Below, in pieces: positions 21,435 to 33,847 of a stretch of DNA of 64,000 nt. The notes under the pieces are model-generated. The model saw nothing but the letters and a program-made list of their open reading frames with translations, searched no databases and had not been told where the DNA came from. The translations under genes were made by a program, and so were the position numbers. The first letter of the stretch is position 1; every line of letters starts with the position of its first letter. Origin of the DNA: Xanthostigma xanthostigma (taxonomy: Eukaryota; Arthropoda; Insecta; Raphidioptera; Raphidiidae); contig OY754464.1 in NCBI GenBank assembly GCA_963575645.1, positions 60,858,948-60,922,947 on the forward strand, written 5' to 3'.

Positions 21435-23155
21435 TGTTCTAATATATTCGAAAAATTAATAAAACTGCTATAGGAAATGACATAAATATCAGTGCAGATG
21501 ATTTTAATAATTATTTCGTATCTATTGCAAATGAGTTATTACAAAAATTGAACACAATATCAATCGATGACCCTTACCGTTATCTTAATAATTTGAAAAT
21601 CTCAAATAAAGATACAATATTTCTAAACCCTGTAAATCAAACTGAGATGATCGAGATAATAAACAATCTAAATTCAAGTGAAAGCAGAGATGTATTTGGA
21701 TTAAATGCTAGAATTTTGAAATGTATACGGGAATATATCGCTGAGCCTCTCTGTGATATATTTAATTGTTGCATTGCAAATGGAGTATTTCCAAAGAACA
21801 TGAAAGTGACAAAAGTAATTGCGGTCTATAAAAAAGGAGATGTAAATAACATGTCAAATTATCGACCTATATCGATCATCCCAATTCTTTCTAAACTTTT
21901 TGAGTATGTCCTTAAATTTAGATTTGTTGGTTTTCTGGAAAAAAATAATTTTTTTTCCAAATTTCAGTTTGGTTTCAGAGCGAAAAACTCAACAATCAAG
22001 GCATTGATTGAGATTGTAAACAAAATTTTTGAAGGTAAAGATAATGGTCTGTTTAATAGTGCTGTTGCCGTGGATCTTAGCAAGGCCTTTGACTGTGTGT
22101 CTCACGACATTTTGCTAAATAAATTTGCCTTTTATGGTTTTAGGGGACAAACACTTCAATTAATATCGTCATATCTCACTGAGAGATATCAATATGTCAT
22201 GTGCGGAGAAAATAAATCCAAAATGAAAAAAATAAAACATGGTGTCCCACAAGGTTCGGTCCTCGGACCTATTATGTTTATTGTCTACGTAAACGACTTA
22301 GTGGAGAATATTTCCTCAGGAGATACATACATGTACGCAGACGATACAACCATAATTATACAAGATGGAAACAAAAATTTTTTAACAGAAAAATGTCAAA
22401 GAGCACAGTCGGAGGCCTTGAGATGGTTCACGGCAAATAAACTTCATGTAAATCCCGAGAAAACACAATATATTGAGCTATTGTCTAATAACAATAATAA
22501 TAAAGAAATAAAACTACTGGGATTGACAATTGATGCCAACTTGACTTGGAAAAATCATGTAAACTATCTAAGTACAAGTTTATCGAAAATATTTTTTTTG
22601 TTGCGAAAACTAAAAAATAGTGTTTCACAAACAGTGCTTCGAATGGCATACTTCTCATTATTTCACTCTAAAATGATTTATGGTATCGATTGTGGGGTAA
22701 TGCCGCCTCTGCTTCGAAAGTGTTTTTGCAACAAAAGAAAGTTATAAGATTGATCTCGGATGCTGGGTTTAGACAGGAATGCAGGCCATTATTTAAGCGA
22801 TTAAATATTTTGTCATTGCCATGTCAATATATATACAGCTGTTTAATTATTGTTAAAAATAATATGAACAATTTCAATAATCATACTGTGTTGCATAATC
22901 ATGATACTAGGAAAAAGTTAAATCTTTGCCTACCATTACACAAATATGCTAAGACTACATACGGACCAAATTTCTATGGTGTAAAATTTTTTAATAAATT
23001 GCCATTGGAAATAAGAACTTTAGAAACAAAATATTTTAAAAGAAATGTGAAAAAATTGTTATTAGAAAATTGTTTCTATAGCATAAAGGAATTCCTTGAC
23101 TGTCAGAATGTACATTAATTATGTAGAAATGACAATAAATTATTATTACTATTGT
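21435..23155 (+). mobile_element. 5'-truncated Jockey/CR1-group LINE
   Basis: Keeps most of the reverse transcriptase and the C-terminal region but no endonuclease domain, and ends in ACAATAAATTATTATTACTATT rather than long poly(A). The start is near 21440, where the open frame begins. Element D copy 2 begins about 20 bases downstream. 5' truncation is the usual outcome of target-primed reverse transcription. No target-site duplication was identified. Confidence 0.85.
21443..23118 (+). pseudogene. LINE reverse transcriptase ORF2 (frameshifted)
   Basis: The frame is open from 21443. Counting from the ATG at 21548, the RT has KKGD...NYRPIS near residues 95-109, AVDLSKAFDCVSHD (first catalytic Asp, 174-187), HGVPQGSVLGP (231-241) and YMYADDTT (YxDD catalytic pair, 261-268), then LLGLTIDANLTWKNHV. 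At about 22690-22700 a small indel moves the frame: the plus-one frame continues WGNAASASKVFLQQKK to the TAA near 23118, including the FFNKLPLEIR block typical of the LINE C-terminus. Family: Jockey superfamily/CR1-like by motif style. It is non-functional as it stands. Confidence 0.85.
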
Positions 23156-23176
23156 CCTAGCAGTCGCTTACATTAT

Positions 23177-23747
23177 TGACGTGATAACGTCTTATAAATT
23201 GATGAATCACCAATCTTATAAATTGATAAAACACCGGCTGCATGTTCGAAAAAGTGTAACGTTCGTAACGCGTAACGTTCCTAACGCGTAACTTTCCGCC
23301 TGACCCTGTGCGTGCTTTTTGCTAATTTCTCGCTCAATTTAAATCAGATCGGTTTGAAACCAGTCTTAAACGAAAGAGGAGAACATTTTACATAGATTTC
23401 GTATAACAGAATTTGCCTAAACAGTTTTTTTATACAAATTTATATAGAAAAATAGCTGTATAAATGCAACATGAAAACGGCTGAATTTCTAATGTTTAAT
23501 TCAATTTTTTGACATTAGTATTCTGTGAAATGCAACGCCTTCTAAGTTAAGTATTGGAATAACTAATTATTATTAGAACATAATACTTTGACAGTTGCAA
23601 ACGTCACTTTTGACATTTCTTATCATTCCGACACCAAGGATAAGCGGATTGAAACCAAATTTTGGGAGGTTTAGGTTATGTATTACGGAATACGTTATCA
23701 CGTAAAACTATCGTCCGTAAACCGACTTTACAGACAACCAATTTTTT
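23177..23747. mobile_element. Element D, copy 2
   Basis: Second copy of the repeat at 9027-9745, starting TTGACGTGATAACGTC and ending CAGACAACCAATTTTTTT. It lacks the internal duplications and an 84-bp stretch found in copy 1. The missing stretch is bounded by AATGCAA/AATGCAAC, suggesting deletion at microhomology. Confidence 0.65.
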
Positions 23748-24365
23748 TAGTGTGTGTGTGAACGAATATGTGGAAAAAAATAAAAATCGGTTTCGGTGAT
23801 TCTCGAGTTTTTAGTAATATAGATACAAACTTGGTTGTTTTATAATAGAGTGCCAGTAGACAGAAATCGAAATAAACAAACATTTGAAAATCGATTGATC
23901 TGTGGGCTAACCCTAAAACGTCTAGCTATGTAAATACGTTGCAATAAAGAATGTTAAGAATTTCTGAGTCATAACTATTTTATTTTTATAATTTTAATTA
24001 TTTTAATGTGTATAATCGGCTGCTATATTTAAGCTAATTTAACGTTCCATGAACTTTTCTGATCACCGTATAAACAAGTAGATTAGGAGTTATGCGACAA
24101 AAACGTAAAAAAAATATGGTTAATTTTTATTCTTTGAATGACTTTGAAACTACTAGGCCAATTGACTCCAAAATGTAATCAGATGTAAGTCTCAATAAAT
24201 CCATTCCGCAAACCCGATATCAATCGGTTGATTTGCTCAAAAGATATCGTATGACAAAAACAGTCAGGCCCAAAACATCGTGATTTGATGAAAAATCGAT
24301 TTTCTAAAATCGAACCGAAACCAATAACTACCCTCTTTTTTTGAAAAATTTCAATGGAGGGAAGT
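23748..24365. mobile_element. AT-rich DNA ending in a repeat family I fragment
   Basis: About 24290-24365 (AAAACCGATTTTCT...ACCAATAACTACCC... GGGAAGTTAA) matches the right end of the inserted element at 32403-33340. Upstream 24120-24250 has related wording (TTTGATT, GTTGATTTGCTCAAAAGATATCG), consistent with one fragment of family I. No gene. Confidence 0.4.
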
Positions 24366-24960
24366 TAATATAAAATTGCTACTGATTTTTCTTATGCAAT
24401 TTTCGAAACTAAATACTTGATTTAATTATTGACTTTTCTTAAAACGCGCCGTATAAGAAAATACAATAAACGAAAATTAAACAAAAATCAGGAGGATATA
24501 GAATGAAATAAAACAATCGTCAGTGTTAATGCTATAATTAAATATTGTTTTAGCAGTTGTATATAGCTATAGCAATGTATAGGTATGTATAATATGTAGG
24601 CTTTAACATCATTTATAACGACCCTTGTGTGCCCGGAGCGAGCCGCGCGCTATCCGGATTGCACTTGTCCCTTGTTATAATTACCGGAGTCGTCGCACGC
24701 TCGTTCGCTTCAATGAGCCCGTGTTCGAATGCCGCTAGCTTCCTTCCTTCTCTTCTACTCTGTTCTGTTCACTCCGACAGCGACATTCAACATTTCAACG
24801 GATTTAAAAACTAGTCCAGCGCATTAAGTCTTCAGACAATAAAAATATTGTTTAAGTAAACTGATTTTTTTTCACACGTTAAATTCATCGTTATAATTTC
24901 AAAATAAATAAATATCGAGTGAAATATGGAATAGTTGTAAAAAAACAAAAGAAATTAGTG
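24366..24960. other. AT-rich DNA with a GC-rich patch at 24625-24790
   Basis: The patch (GAGCGAGCCGCGCGC..., GTCGTCGCACGCTCG) is strikingly GC/CpG-rich against its surroundings and holds a 61-codon frame with no recognised motif. It could be a promoter or non-coding exon; no supporting signal was found. Confidence 0.3.
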
Positions 24961-25030
24961 GTGCCGACCGCAATCGAATCACTGCATACGAAGCAGACGC
25001 TATAGCAACTCGACCCTGGAACCCAATTAA
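24961..25030 (-). repeat. tRNA-like sequence (degenerate, Thr-like CGT loop)
   Basis: On the minus strand a CTGC-TTCGTAT-GCAG stem-loop would put CGT at the anticodon position, followed by a B-box-like GATTCGATTGC and GGTCGGCACC acceptor-like end. The A box is poor. It is best read as a tRNA-derived pseudogene or SINE head, not a functional tRNA. Confidence 0.4.
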
Positions 25031-25075
25031 TGTAGAACTGGTTTTATGGTATAACAAGTGGAATATCGAAGAATC

Positions 25076-25262
25076 TCGTTAGAGATTCTTTTCTGTGCTA
25101 AATGCCAACGAATCTCTAGCGTATTCTTATACATTGATTTTGCCTTTCTCCCATATAACGCCGTGTATATGAAGCCAGTTTCCAAGTTTTATAGTTCTGT
25201 GACCACGTGACTTTCATGTCACCGATTTTTCGTATCACCCATATATACTTCTGTACCACAAT
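25076..25262 (+). repeat. Repeat family C, copy 1
   Basis: CGTTAGAGATTCTTTTCTGTG through CACCCATATATACTTCTGTAC aligns at high identity with 48402-48580. It starts with an inverted pair (GTTAGAGATTC / GAATCTCTAGC), so the 5' part can form a hairpin. In both places a tRNA-like sequence is adjacent. Confidence 0.75.
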
Positions 25263-25337
25263 AACAGCTTAAACTTTTTAGCTTATACAACAATTGCTCT
25301 TGTTCAATATGTAACCCTTAATAAATCTGTTAAATAA

Positions 25338-26235
25338 CCGAGCGGTGTAGCATAGTTGTGACAGCACTAGACTCGCATTCGGGACGTACCGGGTTCGAAT
25401 CACGACGGAGGCAGATGTAGCTGGGACTTTTTCCTGCTACCTCTCGCCGAAAAACGGTAATTCCTGTACCGGTTAAGGTTTTCCATGGTTTTCTTCAATA
25501 ATTCCAGAGAGATATCGAAATGATTCCTTATTCAAGGCCATGGCGGAATACCTGTCACACTCCTATGCTAAAAATTTTAATACCTCATCCTAATGTCCTA
25601 AAATTCCTTTATTCGGCCATTACTATTAATGAAGTTAAGGTAGTACGAGCACCAAGGCAACTTTAAACAAAAAACTTGATTTTTTTATATTTCGGTAGAT
25701 AGATGATATGTTTTCATTGATTTCTCCAAAACTAGTCGGTGGAAATTAAAAAAAAACTATTTAAATTAAAGTTAAAACCTTAATAAATTATTGAAAACAA
25801 AAAAAAACCCATTGTGCCCGACTAATTAAAAAGATATTTAATCTTTTAATTAAATATCTTTTTAAGTTTTAACTTTAGTTTAAATAGTTTTTTTTTAATT
25901 TCCACCGACTAGTTTTGGAGAAATCAATGACAACATATCATCCATCTACCGTTTTACCATAAAGCCAATGCTAAATATGCCTACTTTTGAAATCATTTAT
26001 TTATTGAAATAATCGGGCAAACCCCCTAAAATTTTCAGAATTGGTTTAGACTTAGTCCAACTTCATATAAAAAAAATCAAGACTTTTATTTAAAATTGCT
26101 TTGGTGCTCGTACTACCTTAAAGTTTAAAAATGTAGAAAACAACTGGAAGAGTTATGGAAAATAGTAATGCGGACCATTTATGACATAAAGTCGAGAAAT
26201 AGACTTTTAATGTATTATTATTGTTATTAATAATT
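25338..26235 (+). mobile_element. tRNA-derived SINE, interrupted by a MITE
   Basis: Same family as 15518-15944. It has a degenerate A box after CCGAGCGGTGTAGC, loop CTCGCAT and GGTTCGAATC B box, then the body (AAGGTTTTCCATGG, TTATTCAAGGCCATGG). The body continues after the inserted MITE at 26122 (GTTTAAAAATGTAGAAAA...GTCGAGAAATAG) to a TATTATTATTG tail. The uninterrupted minus-strand copy shows what the empty site looked like. Confidence 0.85.
25639..26117. mobile_element. piggyBac-like MITE in TTAA
   Basis: TIRs GGTAGTACGAGCACCAAGGC (left) and its near-identical inverted copy at the right (29 bp, 26 matching) are flanked by TTAA on both sides (25635-25638, 26118-26121). The homologous SINE at 15.6 kb has a single AAGTTGACGTTTAAA-like site here, showing duplication of the four bases. 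Internally 25690-25940 forms a further long foldback centred near 25850. TTAA duplication is the piggyBac hallmark. No transposase. Confidence 0.85.
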
Positions 26236-29200
26236 TTTTTAAAGATTATCACTTTATTGCTGTCATAAAATAATATTTTTTATAACAATTAAACTGCCGG
26301 ATGTGTTTCAATAAATTTCAATGGGGTTCTACTTTGATAGTAAACAAAGTGAAAAAAATGTACCAAGGTGATCCGTCAAGAATTGCAGTCTGTACAGCTC
26401 AACATAACGATTCAAATTCACCATAGTAGACGTTGATGACCTTAGTTGTCGAGCTTTTATTATCTGCAATCTCTTGCATTACCCTCTCAATTCTCTCTGC
26501 AAAATAGAATATGTGCCTGTAAGTGGGCACAATTATAGACTCACACATTCCTACACACAATGGACGATTCTGAAAATTGATTTCTGCATTTTAAAACGCT
26601 CACAGGACTCGTTGAGAGTCACTGCTCTATACGATATGAGTATACATCATTATGTAGCCATATAGTGAGTTCATCGAACTGATCGAACCATTACCGGCCC
26701 ATACACGGTGATGCAAAACTATCACATTTGCACGCGGAGCGAATGCACGCGCACAAATGTGTTGGTACAAAACTGACGGCTCTATCAGGCCTGGGCAGTA
26801 GGCATGACGAAATGAAATTTGACTGATGGCGTAAGTAGTTGTTTATTCGGTTCATTTGTTCTTCAGGTAGCTATTCCTCTGAATAAATAGCGATAACTCA
26901 ATCCAACAACCAAAATTATGTTTACTAATAAATCTATTCTGTCTTACTTCGAGGGTATAAGTATTTATTCGTCTGATAAAATTTTAATGGTCGCCACATA
27001 GATCATAATACCTAACCTATAAACGTGGAGTATTGTATCTACAGTTTGCTCTTATGAATTTATTTATGTGTTGTTTATTAATCTTTTGTGAAGTGTATAG
27101 TTGTAAAACATAAAAATTAGTAGAAATTTTGTGTGCAATTGGGTTAGGATAAAATATTAATATTTTGTGAAACTATTTTTGACGTTTACACTAACGTCAT
27201 CCGTCGCATTTTTGGGCGAACGTCAAAATATACAACAAAATGAGCAAGGAGTATAATGCAGTGTAAAACTAACTTTTCTACTTGATATTTTGCTTGGTGA
27301 ATTGAAAGTAAATTTTATTCTAACGAATAAATTTGTCCCAAGATAAGTAACTTCTATCTTTGATAAAGTTCGGTGAATATAGAAATGAGACTGAATTTGC
27401 GCGCAAGAACAAAAACTTCACGTCTGTAGACAATAAATGCTAAGCCCGTCAGTTTTATTCTGTTTTGGAAAAATGAAGATTACGAACGATTCTTCTATAG
27501 TACTTAACAAATAATTTCACCTTTGCTCGTTTGGAAGTTTAGTTTTGGGTTACTGCGTGTGAACCGATGTTAAAAGAATTGAAACGTCGCGAGGAAAACT
27601 TTGATTCCATATTTAGTGGTCAACGTTTATGTCTTTTCAAGATTAAGTAATTTTAAGAAATTGCGCATGATTGTAAATTCTGGTCAAGATTGCAATATTG
27701 CAATATCTACTAGCCATCATAATTTTATAATATATATATATACATATACATAAACATATATATTATATACTACATAAATATAAATAAGTAAATACAATCA
27801 TTATATTTGTAACCTAGTTACACATCACGGTTGTTAGCTCTGAGAAACCGTCATGTTTTTTTGGTACAAAATCGATTACGTTGTCAGCTAACTAACCGGA
27901 GAAAATGGTTTTCATAAAAAACAGTACTGGCATATAACTAAAACATCATTAATATGTAATTTCTAAGTTTTTTATGGACATGCCATATACTCTTTTGTCA
28001 ATGTGGTAAAATAAATATTATTATTATTATTATAACTAAAACATCAGTTCAAAAATAAAATAATATAATAAAAAATACAAAGTGTTCAATTTGGAGCCCC
28101 TTCTAATTTTTGTATTCACTTTTAAAATATCTGTGGAACTGTAATTTCAATTATCAAACACTGGCATATTGCCCTAAAATAATTTAAAAAATTTTTATTC
28201 ACAAACATTTAAAGAAAACTTTAAACTCCCTGAACTTAGTATAATTACAATGGTTCGTTTATAAATAATACCGCCATTCCAATAAATGATGTTTATATGT
28301 ACGATCGTTAAGCTTTTTTCTTTTTTTCTTTTTTTTCTTTTTGTTTATTTTTCTACAAATATATTGATGCGAGCTGCAAAAAGTCAGAAATAAAATTTTT
28401 CATTGCAGTTTTGATAATAAAATATGATTTAAATTTTTACACGACCTATAAACCGGAAAATAATTAATATTTTAGAATGGAATTCATTTTTATTATAGTG
28501 CCAATAAAACTGAATCGACAGATAAAAAAAATTATCGTTTATGTCGATCGACGTTTGAAAATTACGTAAATATATCGCGTGGAACTCAACTATGAAACTA
28601 TCGTTTTCTTATTTATTTTTAAAATTCGAAACCGAATTCACCTCTTGATACATCCCTTAAAACGGTTTTTTTTTCATATTTTCAATAGTCGGCACACATT
28701 TTACCAATTCAATATCTGTGCCAAATTTTATGAGTAATGACATTTGAAAGGTTGTGTCCTGGCTTGCGTCAAATGTTTTGAATTTATCAATTTGATCGAC
28801 AGCCAAAAATTGTCCTAAAAAAATTCCGAAAAGCGTTTCTATTATTAAAATTGTCACCTGTATAACATATCATTTTGTCAAGAAAACGGTGAATGTGATC
28901 AAAATTCGTACTTATGGCTTAGTAAATAATTAACACTTATTGACAATAGCAATGTCAATAATACCATTTATTAAAAATTGTAAACAACTAATGACGCGAA
29001 CAAACAATACAAAACAAAGAAAACTTTCGAAATTTTCCACGCCGGAGCCAACAGTCATTCTGCACAAAGTCTATAGAAGCTAAATCAATAATGATAATAA
29101 AAAAAATACGATTATACAACATTATTCTGCTAATTTTTTCGGTGTTTTTGTAAAATCGGCTGTGACTTAATACTCACTAAATGGTTGAATTTCATTATTA

Positions 29201-29765
29201 CGCTATTTTTTTCGGTGTTATGTAACCTTAGTTGTCGAGCTTCTATAAGATATGATAGGTAACATTACCAGGAAGTGTTTAATTTAAGAATCAAGTAGAA
29301 TTATGTCGGATATTTAATTTAAAAAAAAGGCACCGGTACAATCTGAAAGTGATTCTGTGCTTCAGCGCCAGATCGTTGTTTGACATCGCACACACACACA
29401 CACACACACATCGCCCATTCTCATAACACATATCTTGCAGTAATGTGTGATGGCCGGAAGATCACCCATCCTCCACCTCTTCCACGCCGCGCTGTCGACG
29501 CCACCGTTGCCTCCCGCGCCCCGTCTCGCAGACGACCGGACGTTTGCCCGGAAGAGATGCTCTCTCACAGGGCAAGAAACAGAAGTCCAGAAGCGACTAT
29601 CAGTTGACAGTGTCGACTCGTCAACCGTGGAACTTTTTCTCACGGGACGAAAATCACTGAATCGACTGAAACAATACAAATATGGTTTTTGTAATACGTG
29701 CATTGAAAGTGTAACATTATCTGTTTTTGAGGACGAAAAATAAAAGATATAAGAAAAATTTAACA
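26236..29765. other. Long AT-rich stretch, no gene supported
   Basis: No gene, tRNA or complete transposon recognised. Observations: the phrase CCTTAGTTGTCGAGCTT occurs at 26440 and 29227, and related CTCAGTTATCGAGCGTCTAT at about 37100. T/CT-rich low complexity lies at 28315-28350. A (CA)n run is at 29389-29410, followed by a GC-rich patch at 29455-29660 that opens frames on both strands (up to 134 codons) without recognisable motifs. Confidence 0.35.
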
Positions 29766-29910
29766 CCCTTCAAAAATCACTGAAAACCGCAAAATAATAA
29801 AGTTTTGAGCTCGGCGTTAATTTATTTACTAGAACTTTTTTACTTCATTAAATTGGCACCGACCTCAAAACTTTATTATTTTACGCTTTTTAGTGACCTT
29901 TTCTGAAGGA
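29766..29910. mobile_element. Short TIR MITE, copy 1
   Basis: Left end CCTTCAAAAATCACTG...GCAAAATAATAAAG faces CTTTATTATTTTACGC...TTCTGAAGG. The whole 145 bp is a near-complete hairpin. A second copy is at 44064-44222. The inner parts (CACCGACCTCAAAACTTTAT) are best conserved. No coding capacity; superfamily unknown. Confidence 0.75.
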
Positions 29911-30129
29911 GAATCATTTTTTTTTTGTTTTTTATTTTTTACTTTTTAGTGGCTTTGCAATATGTAGTTTGTATGTTACTAACCGCCTCCTTTCTTATTA
30001 TCTCATGAACTATTGAACTGCTGAAGCGATTTATGTAAAATTTATGTAACACTACTCTAAAGCCTTATGAACAAAATGGAGTCTACATTTTTTTAATGTT
30101 CTTTCAATGTGCATATTTGTACACAAAAG

Positions 30130-30471
30130 TAGAGCTGTAACAAACCGTATGTATTCGTTACTGAGTAACGGGCATATCGTCTGACTCGAAGTAACGAATC
30201 GTTACTTACAAATTCATTTCGTTACTCGCATTTGTCGTATCCAAGTCAGTTCGACTCGTTTGATGCGGTTATACGTTATACGAACGAAGTCATATCGTAT
30301 CACGTATGCGACGCGCCTCGATGCGATGGTACATGCTTGATGCTGTTAGTACACGACTGTATGTCGTATGAAAAGTAACGAGTAACGTAACGATATGAAA
30401 GTAACGGGTACTGGTTCTTTAAGTAACGAATACATACGGGTACACAATTTCTTGTTACTTTTACAGCTCTA
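30130..30471. mobile_element. hAT-type MITE, 8-bp TSD CACAAAAG
   Basis: Ends TAGAGCTGTAAC (left) and TTTACAGCTCTA (right), with exact CACAAAAG at 30122-30129 and 30472-30479. The ends are packed with GTAACGA / TCGTTAC words: at least four near the left end and five near the right. These look like sub-terminal transposase-binding repeats. A related internal stretch lies inverted at about 35740-35830. No frame. Confidence 0.9.
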
Positions 30472-30479
30472 CACAAAAG

Positions 30480-32109
30480 TACTGTGTGTTACTCGGGTGA
30501 AATAGACGTTTACGACTCGTGTGATTTCCGCCTTTGCTGCGCTCTGACGAGAAAACGCCACCCTCGTCGCACTCGCCAAGTTTCTGTCCTCGGAGTAGCG
30601 GTATGCTATTTCACTGAAAATCTGTGTAACTTTACTAACTGCCGAAAATTGAATGAATCGACAATCGCCGTTATGCAATTATGTGAGCCTATCTAATCAG
30701 GGCGCTTGCCGCGCCACGTAGCTGTGGCGGCATCGTGTGCCACTGCTCAAACAGTGTGACTGGCAAGAAGTAAAGAAGCTGCTATATATGAGAAGGCTTG
30801 TTCTTTCTCTCGGCGTCACCCTCCCCCCTCCCCTCCTCCCGTTGCGCTATGCAGCTGACCCGCCCAAAAGGAAACTAATTGGGTTTGATGTGAAGACGAC
30901 TGTAACTTTTCTCGTGCTATATTAAAGTCACTCTTCCGTCTTCTATGTGCTACAATATGCTGCAAAACTGGATCAATCAACGACCGAACACCGAAATTGG
31001 CTAATTTCTGTTTACAGTGCATTCGGAAAAATTTGTCGCCAGAATTTCTTAGCTGCTGACTTGGTCAGTTTTATCAAAATAAGGTTAGACGGTTTTTCGA
31101 TAAATTAAGCCTGTGTTACAAAATACTGTTTTCTTTTATACTTTTTATAGCGTCCCGACGCTAGATGGCCGACTACTGATTTGCTGACTGTATATTATTA
31201 TATCCATTTACTAGTTACTCTAAAAATATTACCCTTCAGAAAATTTTGCAATTTTTGATTACGATGCCTTAGAATCGTACTTAAAATAAAAGCTTCGCTA
31301 TCAGAATCCGCCTTGGTCGGCAATAAAAAATGTTTGGTGTTACTGTCATCGTTTTCGAATACATTTTTTTACAGCTGAACAAATGAAAAAAAACTATTAA
31401 TTGATACCGAAACATGACCTGGAGAATAGCCGAGCGTTTAGCGTTGTCGTTTATACGGCGTTTTCATGACTATGACAAGAGCTCAGTTTCCGGAATCTAA
31501 TTCGAGAACTGGTGGAAGTATCAATTCGATTTTCAATTTGTTTTAAAAGAAAATAACAATTAGAAAACCGTGGCTGTTGACGGTTTTAAGAAGAATTAAA
31601 TTAAATATTCTCCAGAATTTTTGAAAAAACATTTTTTTTTAATTATTTAGAGGTGAAATTTGAAAAAAAAAATGTATACACGTAGGAGTGTGGACCATCT
31701 TAATAGATATACACATCCAGACAGTTACCATTAGACGGAACTTCTTATAAGACATTCGAGTTTGTGTAGTCAGAATGAAAAAAGTGTACGACCGTCATTA
31801 TTTACCAACTAATTCTCGACTCGAGCAAGAAACACTTAAGCTTCCTTCTGACCTTACTTTGATGTACACTGCAAACTCTCCACCCATGATGCAATGATTT
31901 CTTATTGAAGGGTAAACATTTTTATATACACCCATAGCTCTCGCGTTACGTCCTTGGTTCTAGAAAAGTTGTACACTCGTAAAGCGAAAAATCGAATAAT
32001 GAATATTGGTCCGACGTTGTCTTCTTCGACTTGCTTTCTGCTTCTTTTTGCACTTTTTTTGGTCGTTATAACGAAACATTGTGACCGAAAATCGAAAAAG
32101 TGCTATAAT
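30480..32109. other. Unassigned DNA with a GC-rich patch
   Basis: 30500-30900 is GC-richer, with a C-rich tract CCCTCCCCCCTCCCC near 30818, and has overlapping frames on both strands but no motif. 31424-31460 is a single diverged arm of the foldback at 1862. Nothing else recognised. Confidence 0.35.
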
Positions 32110-33650
32110 TAAAATATTCCAGCCAATTGGGCTACGGGACAATCCCAACTCCAAAAACATGATGTAGTATAATAAAAAAAATAGAATTTCTGATATCGCG
32201 TAAGGTGACGGGGGTAATGGCTAGTATTCAATATGATACTTACTATTCGTTGCAATGGTTAGCTACATAATATGTTTCACGTTATGTAAAAATTAATCAA
32301 AGCATGCTTAACTAATTTATTTCTGACAGATCTACAAAACAAAAGAACAGCTGATTTTTTTTTATTTTCAAAATATTTCCAAAACTATAAATTTTAGAAA
32401 AAAAATTTGAAAATAGGTTTGACCCTGCAGGCCATCCCTGTAACTTCCCGCTATTTTCGAGCTCAAAACGCTCAAAAATATATAAAATATAGCAAGAAGT
32501 TTATTTTAAAGCTCTTCGAGCTCAAAAAAAAACACTTTGTTACGAAATTTTCGTTTACGATATCTCATGAACAAATGAACCAATTTTGATATGGTTTGCG
32601 GCGATCGACGCAGTTTTTTTAGCCTAAGAAAGTAATTTATTACAAAAAATCGATCTGACAACAATTTTAAGTCATTTTAAAAACACACTTTTTTACGATT
32701 TTTTCGTTCACGGTATCTCGTGAACAAATGAACCGATTTTGATGAGGCTTGCGGAAATCGACGCAGTTTGTTAAGAAGAAGAGCTGATTAGATTTTGGAA
32801 TTAATCGGTTTAGTAGTTTAGAAAATTTTTTTAAAAACAAATTTTTAAAAATATTTGAAACTTGTTTTTTTAAGATTTCTCAAATTTTTTTGGTCCGAAT
32901 CGTTTCAAATTTTCAGGAAGTCTAAGTTCACCAAGATCACATCAGATGCCGCAAACCGCGTTTCAGTCGGACACTGCGTTCAAAAGATATAAAAGGTTTA
33001 CATACATACATACACATACACACACATTTAAAAAATATCTTATTGACAAATGTATGTACTCTATACATGATTTATAAATTTAATTGTATTGACATATTTC
33101 ACAGCTTTTTAGCTAAACATGAAATAAATAAATATCTTATCAACCACACACACACACACACACACATACACATACAGCCCTACGGATATCATCGCCAAAA
33201 TAGTTTCAATAGCTTCCTAGGACCTCAAAACGTCGAGATCTGGCGAAAACTCGATTTTCGAAAATCGGGGTAAAACCAATAACTTCCCGATTTTTGAAAA
33301 AAAAAAATTTTTTTTTTTTTTAAAGCGGGAAGTTAAAAATTAACAAAACTTTCTTTAAAAAATAAATAGAATTATAAATCGTTATGAAAAATATACCATT
33401 ATTTTACAAAAAAACGGCGTTATATAACGTATATTTCTTTCGCTCATGCGCCAATTTTCGCCAAAAACAATAGGGCTCTTTAAAATTTGGTTTTTATCCG
33501 CTCATTCGTTTGACCCGTACTGTGTTTACAAACAAACAGACGCACAAAATTCTTCCAAAAATATGTTTTTGGATTCGGAGAACCTCAAAACGAAAAAATA
33601 TTGTAAAATTTAGAAAAGTGAATTTTGACCTAAATTAGTATACCTTATGG
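32110..33650 (+). mobile_element. Composite family A copy carrying a nested family I element
   Basis: Begins TTCCAGCCAATTGGG...GGGACAATCCCAAC, includes GGTAATGGCTAGTATTC (a fixed Helitron-like CTAG|T junction shared by three copies) and resumes at about 33341 with AACAAAACTTTC to TGACCTAAATTAG near 33630. The sequence between 32403 and 33340 is absent from the copies at 7.6 kb and 57 kb, so it is an insertion. Confidence 0.65.
32403..33340. mobile_element. Element family I, nested insertion
   Basis: Inverted ends AACTTCCCGCTATTTT (about 32441) and AAAGCGGGAAGTT (to about 33337), with T/A homopolymers just inside. The body repeats GATATCTCATGAACAAATGAACC and CGGTATCTCGTGAACAAATGAACC (32557, 32711), so it has an internal direct repeat of about 155 bp. 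A (CA)n run occurs at 33145-33166. A fragment of the same family ends at 24365. Confidence 0.55.
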
Positions 33651-33847
33651 TGTTGTAATAAATTGTAAAATTAAAGAAACTCACCTTACAAATCAACAGG
33701 GTTTCATCAACCACTAACAATTCATAGCATAAATAATTCGTCTTTTTTCTACGTCGCGTCGTTGGAATAAAACAGTAACTATTTTCAAAAACAAAAGCCA
33801 TTTAACGCCACACGTGGCCCATATCGAGACTTTAAAAGTTTTGATAG

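Noticed and set aside
29362..29766. 134-codon minus and 98-codon plus ORFs
   Set aside because: Both come from a GC-rich patch with few stops on either strand plus a (CA)n run; no motif.
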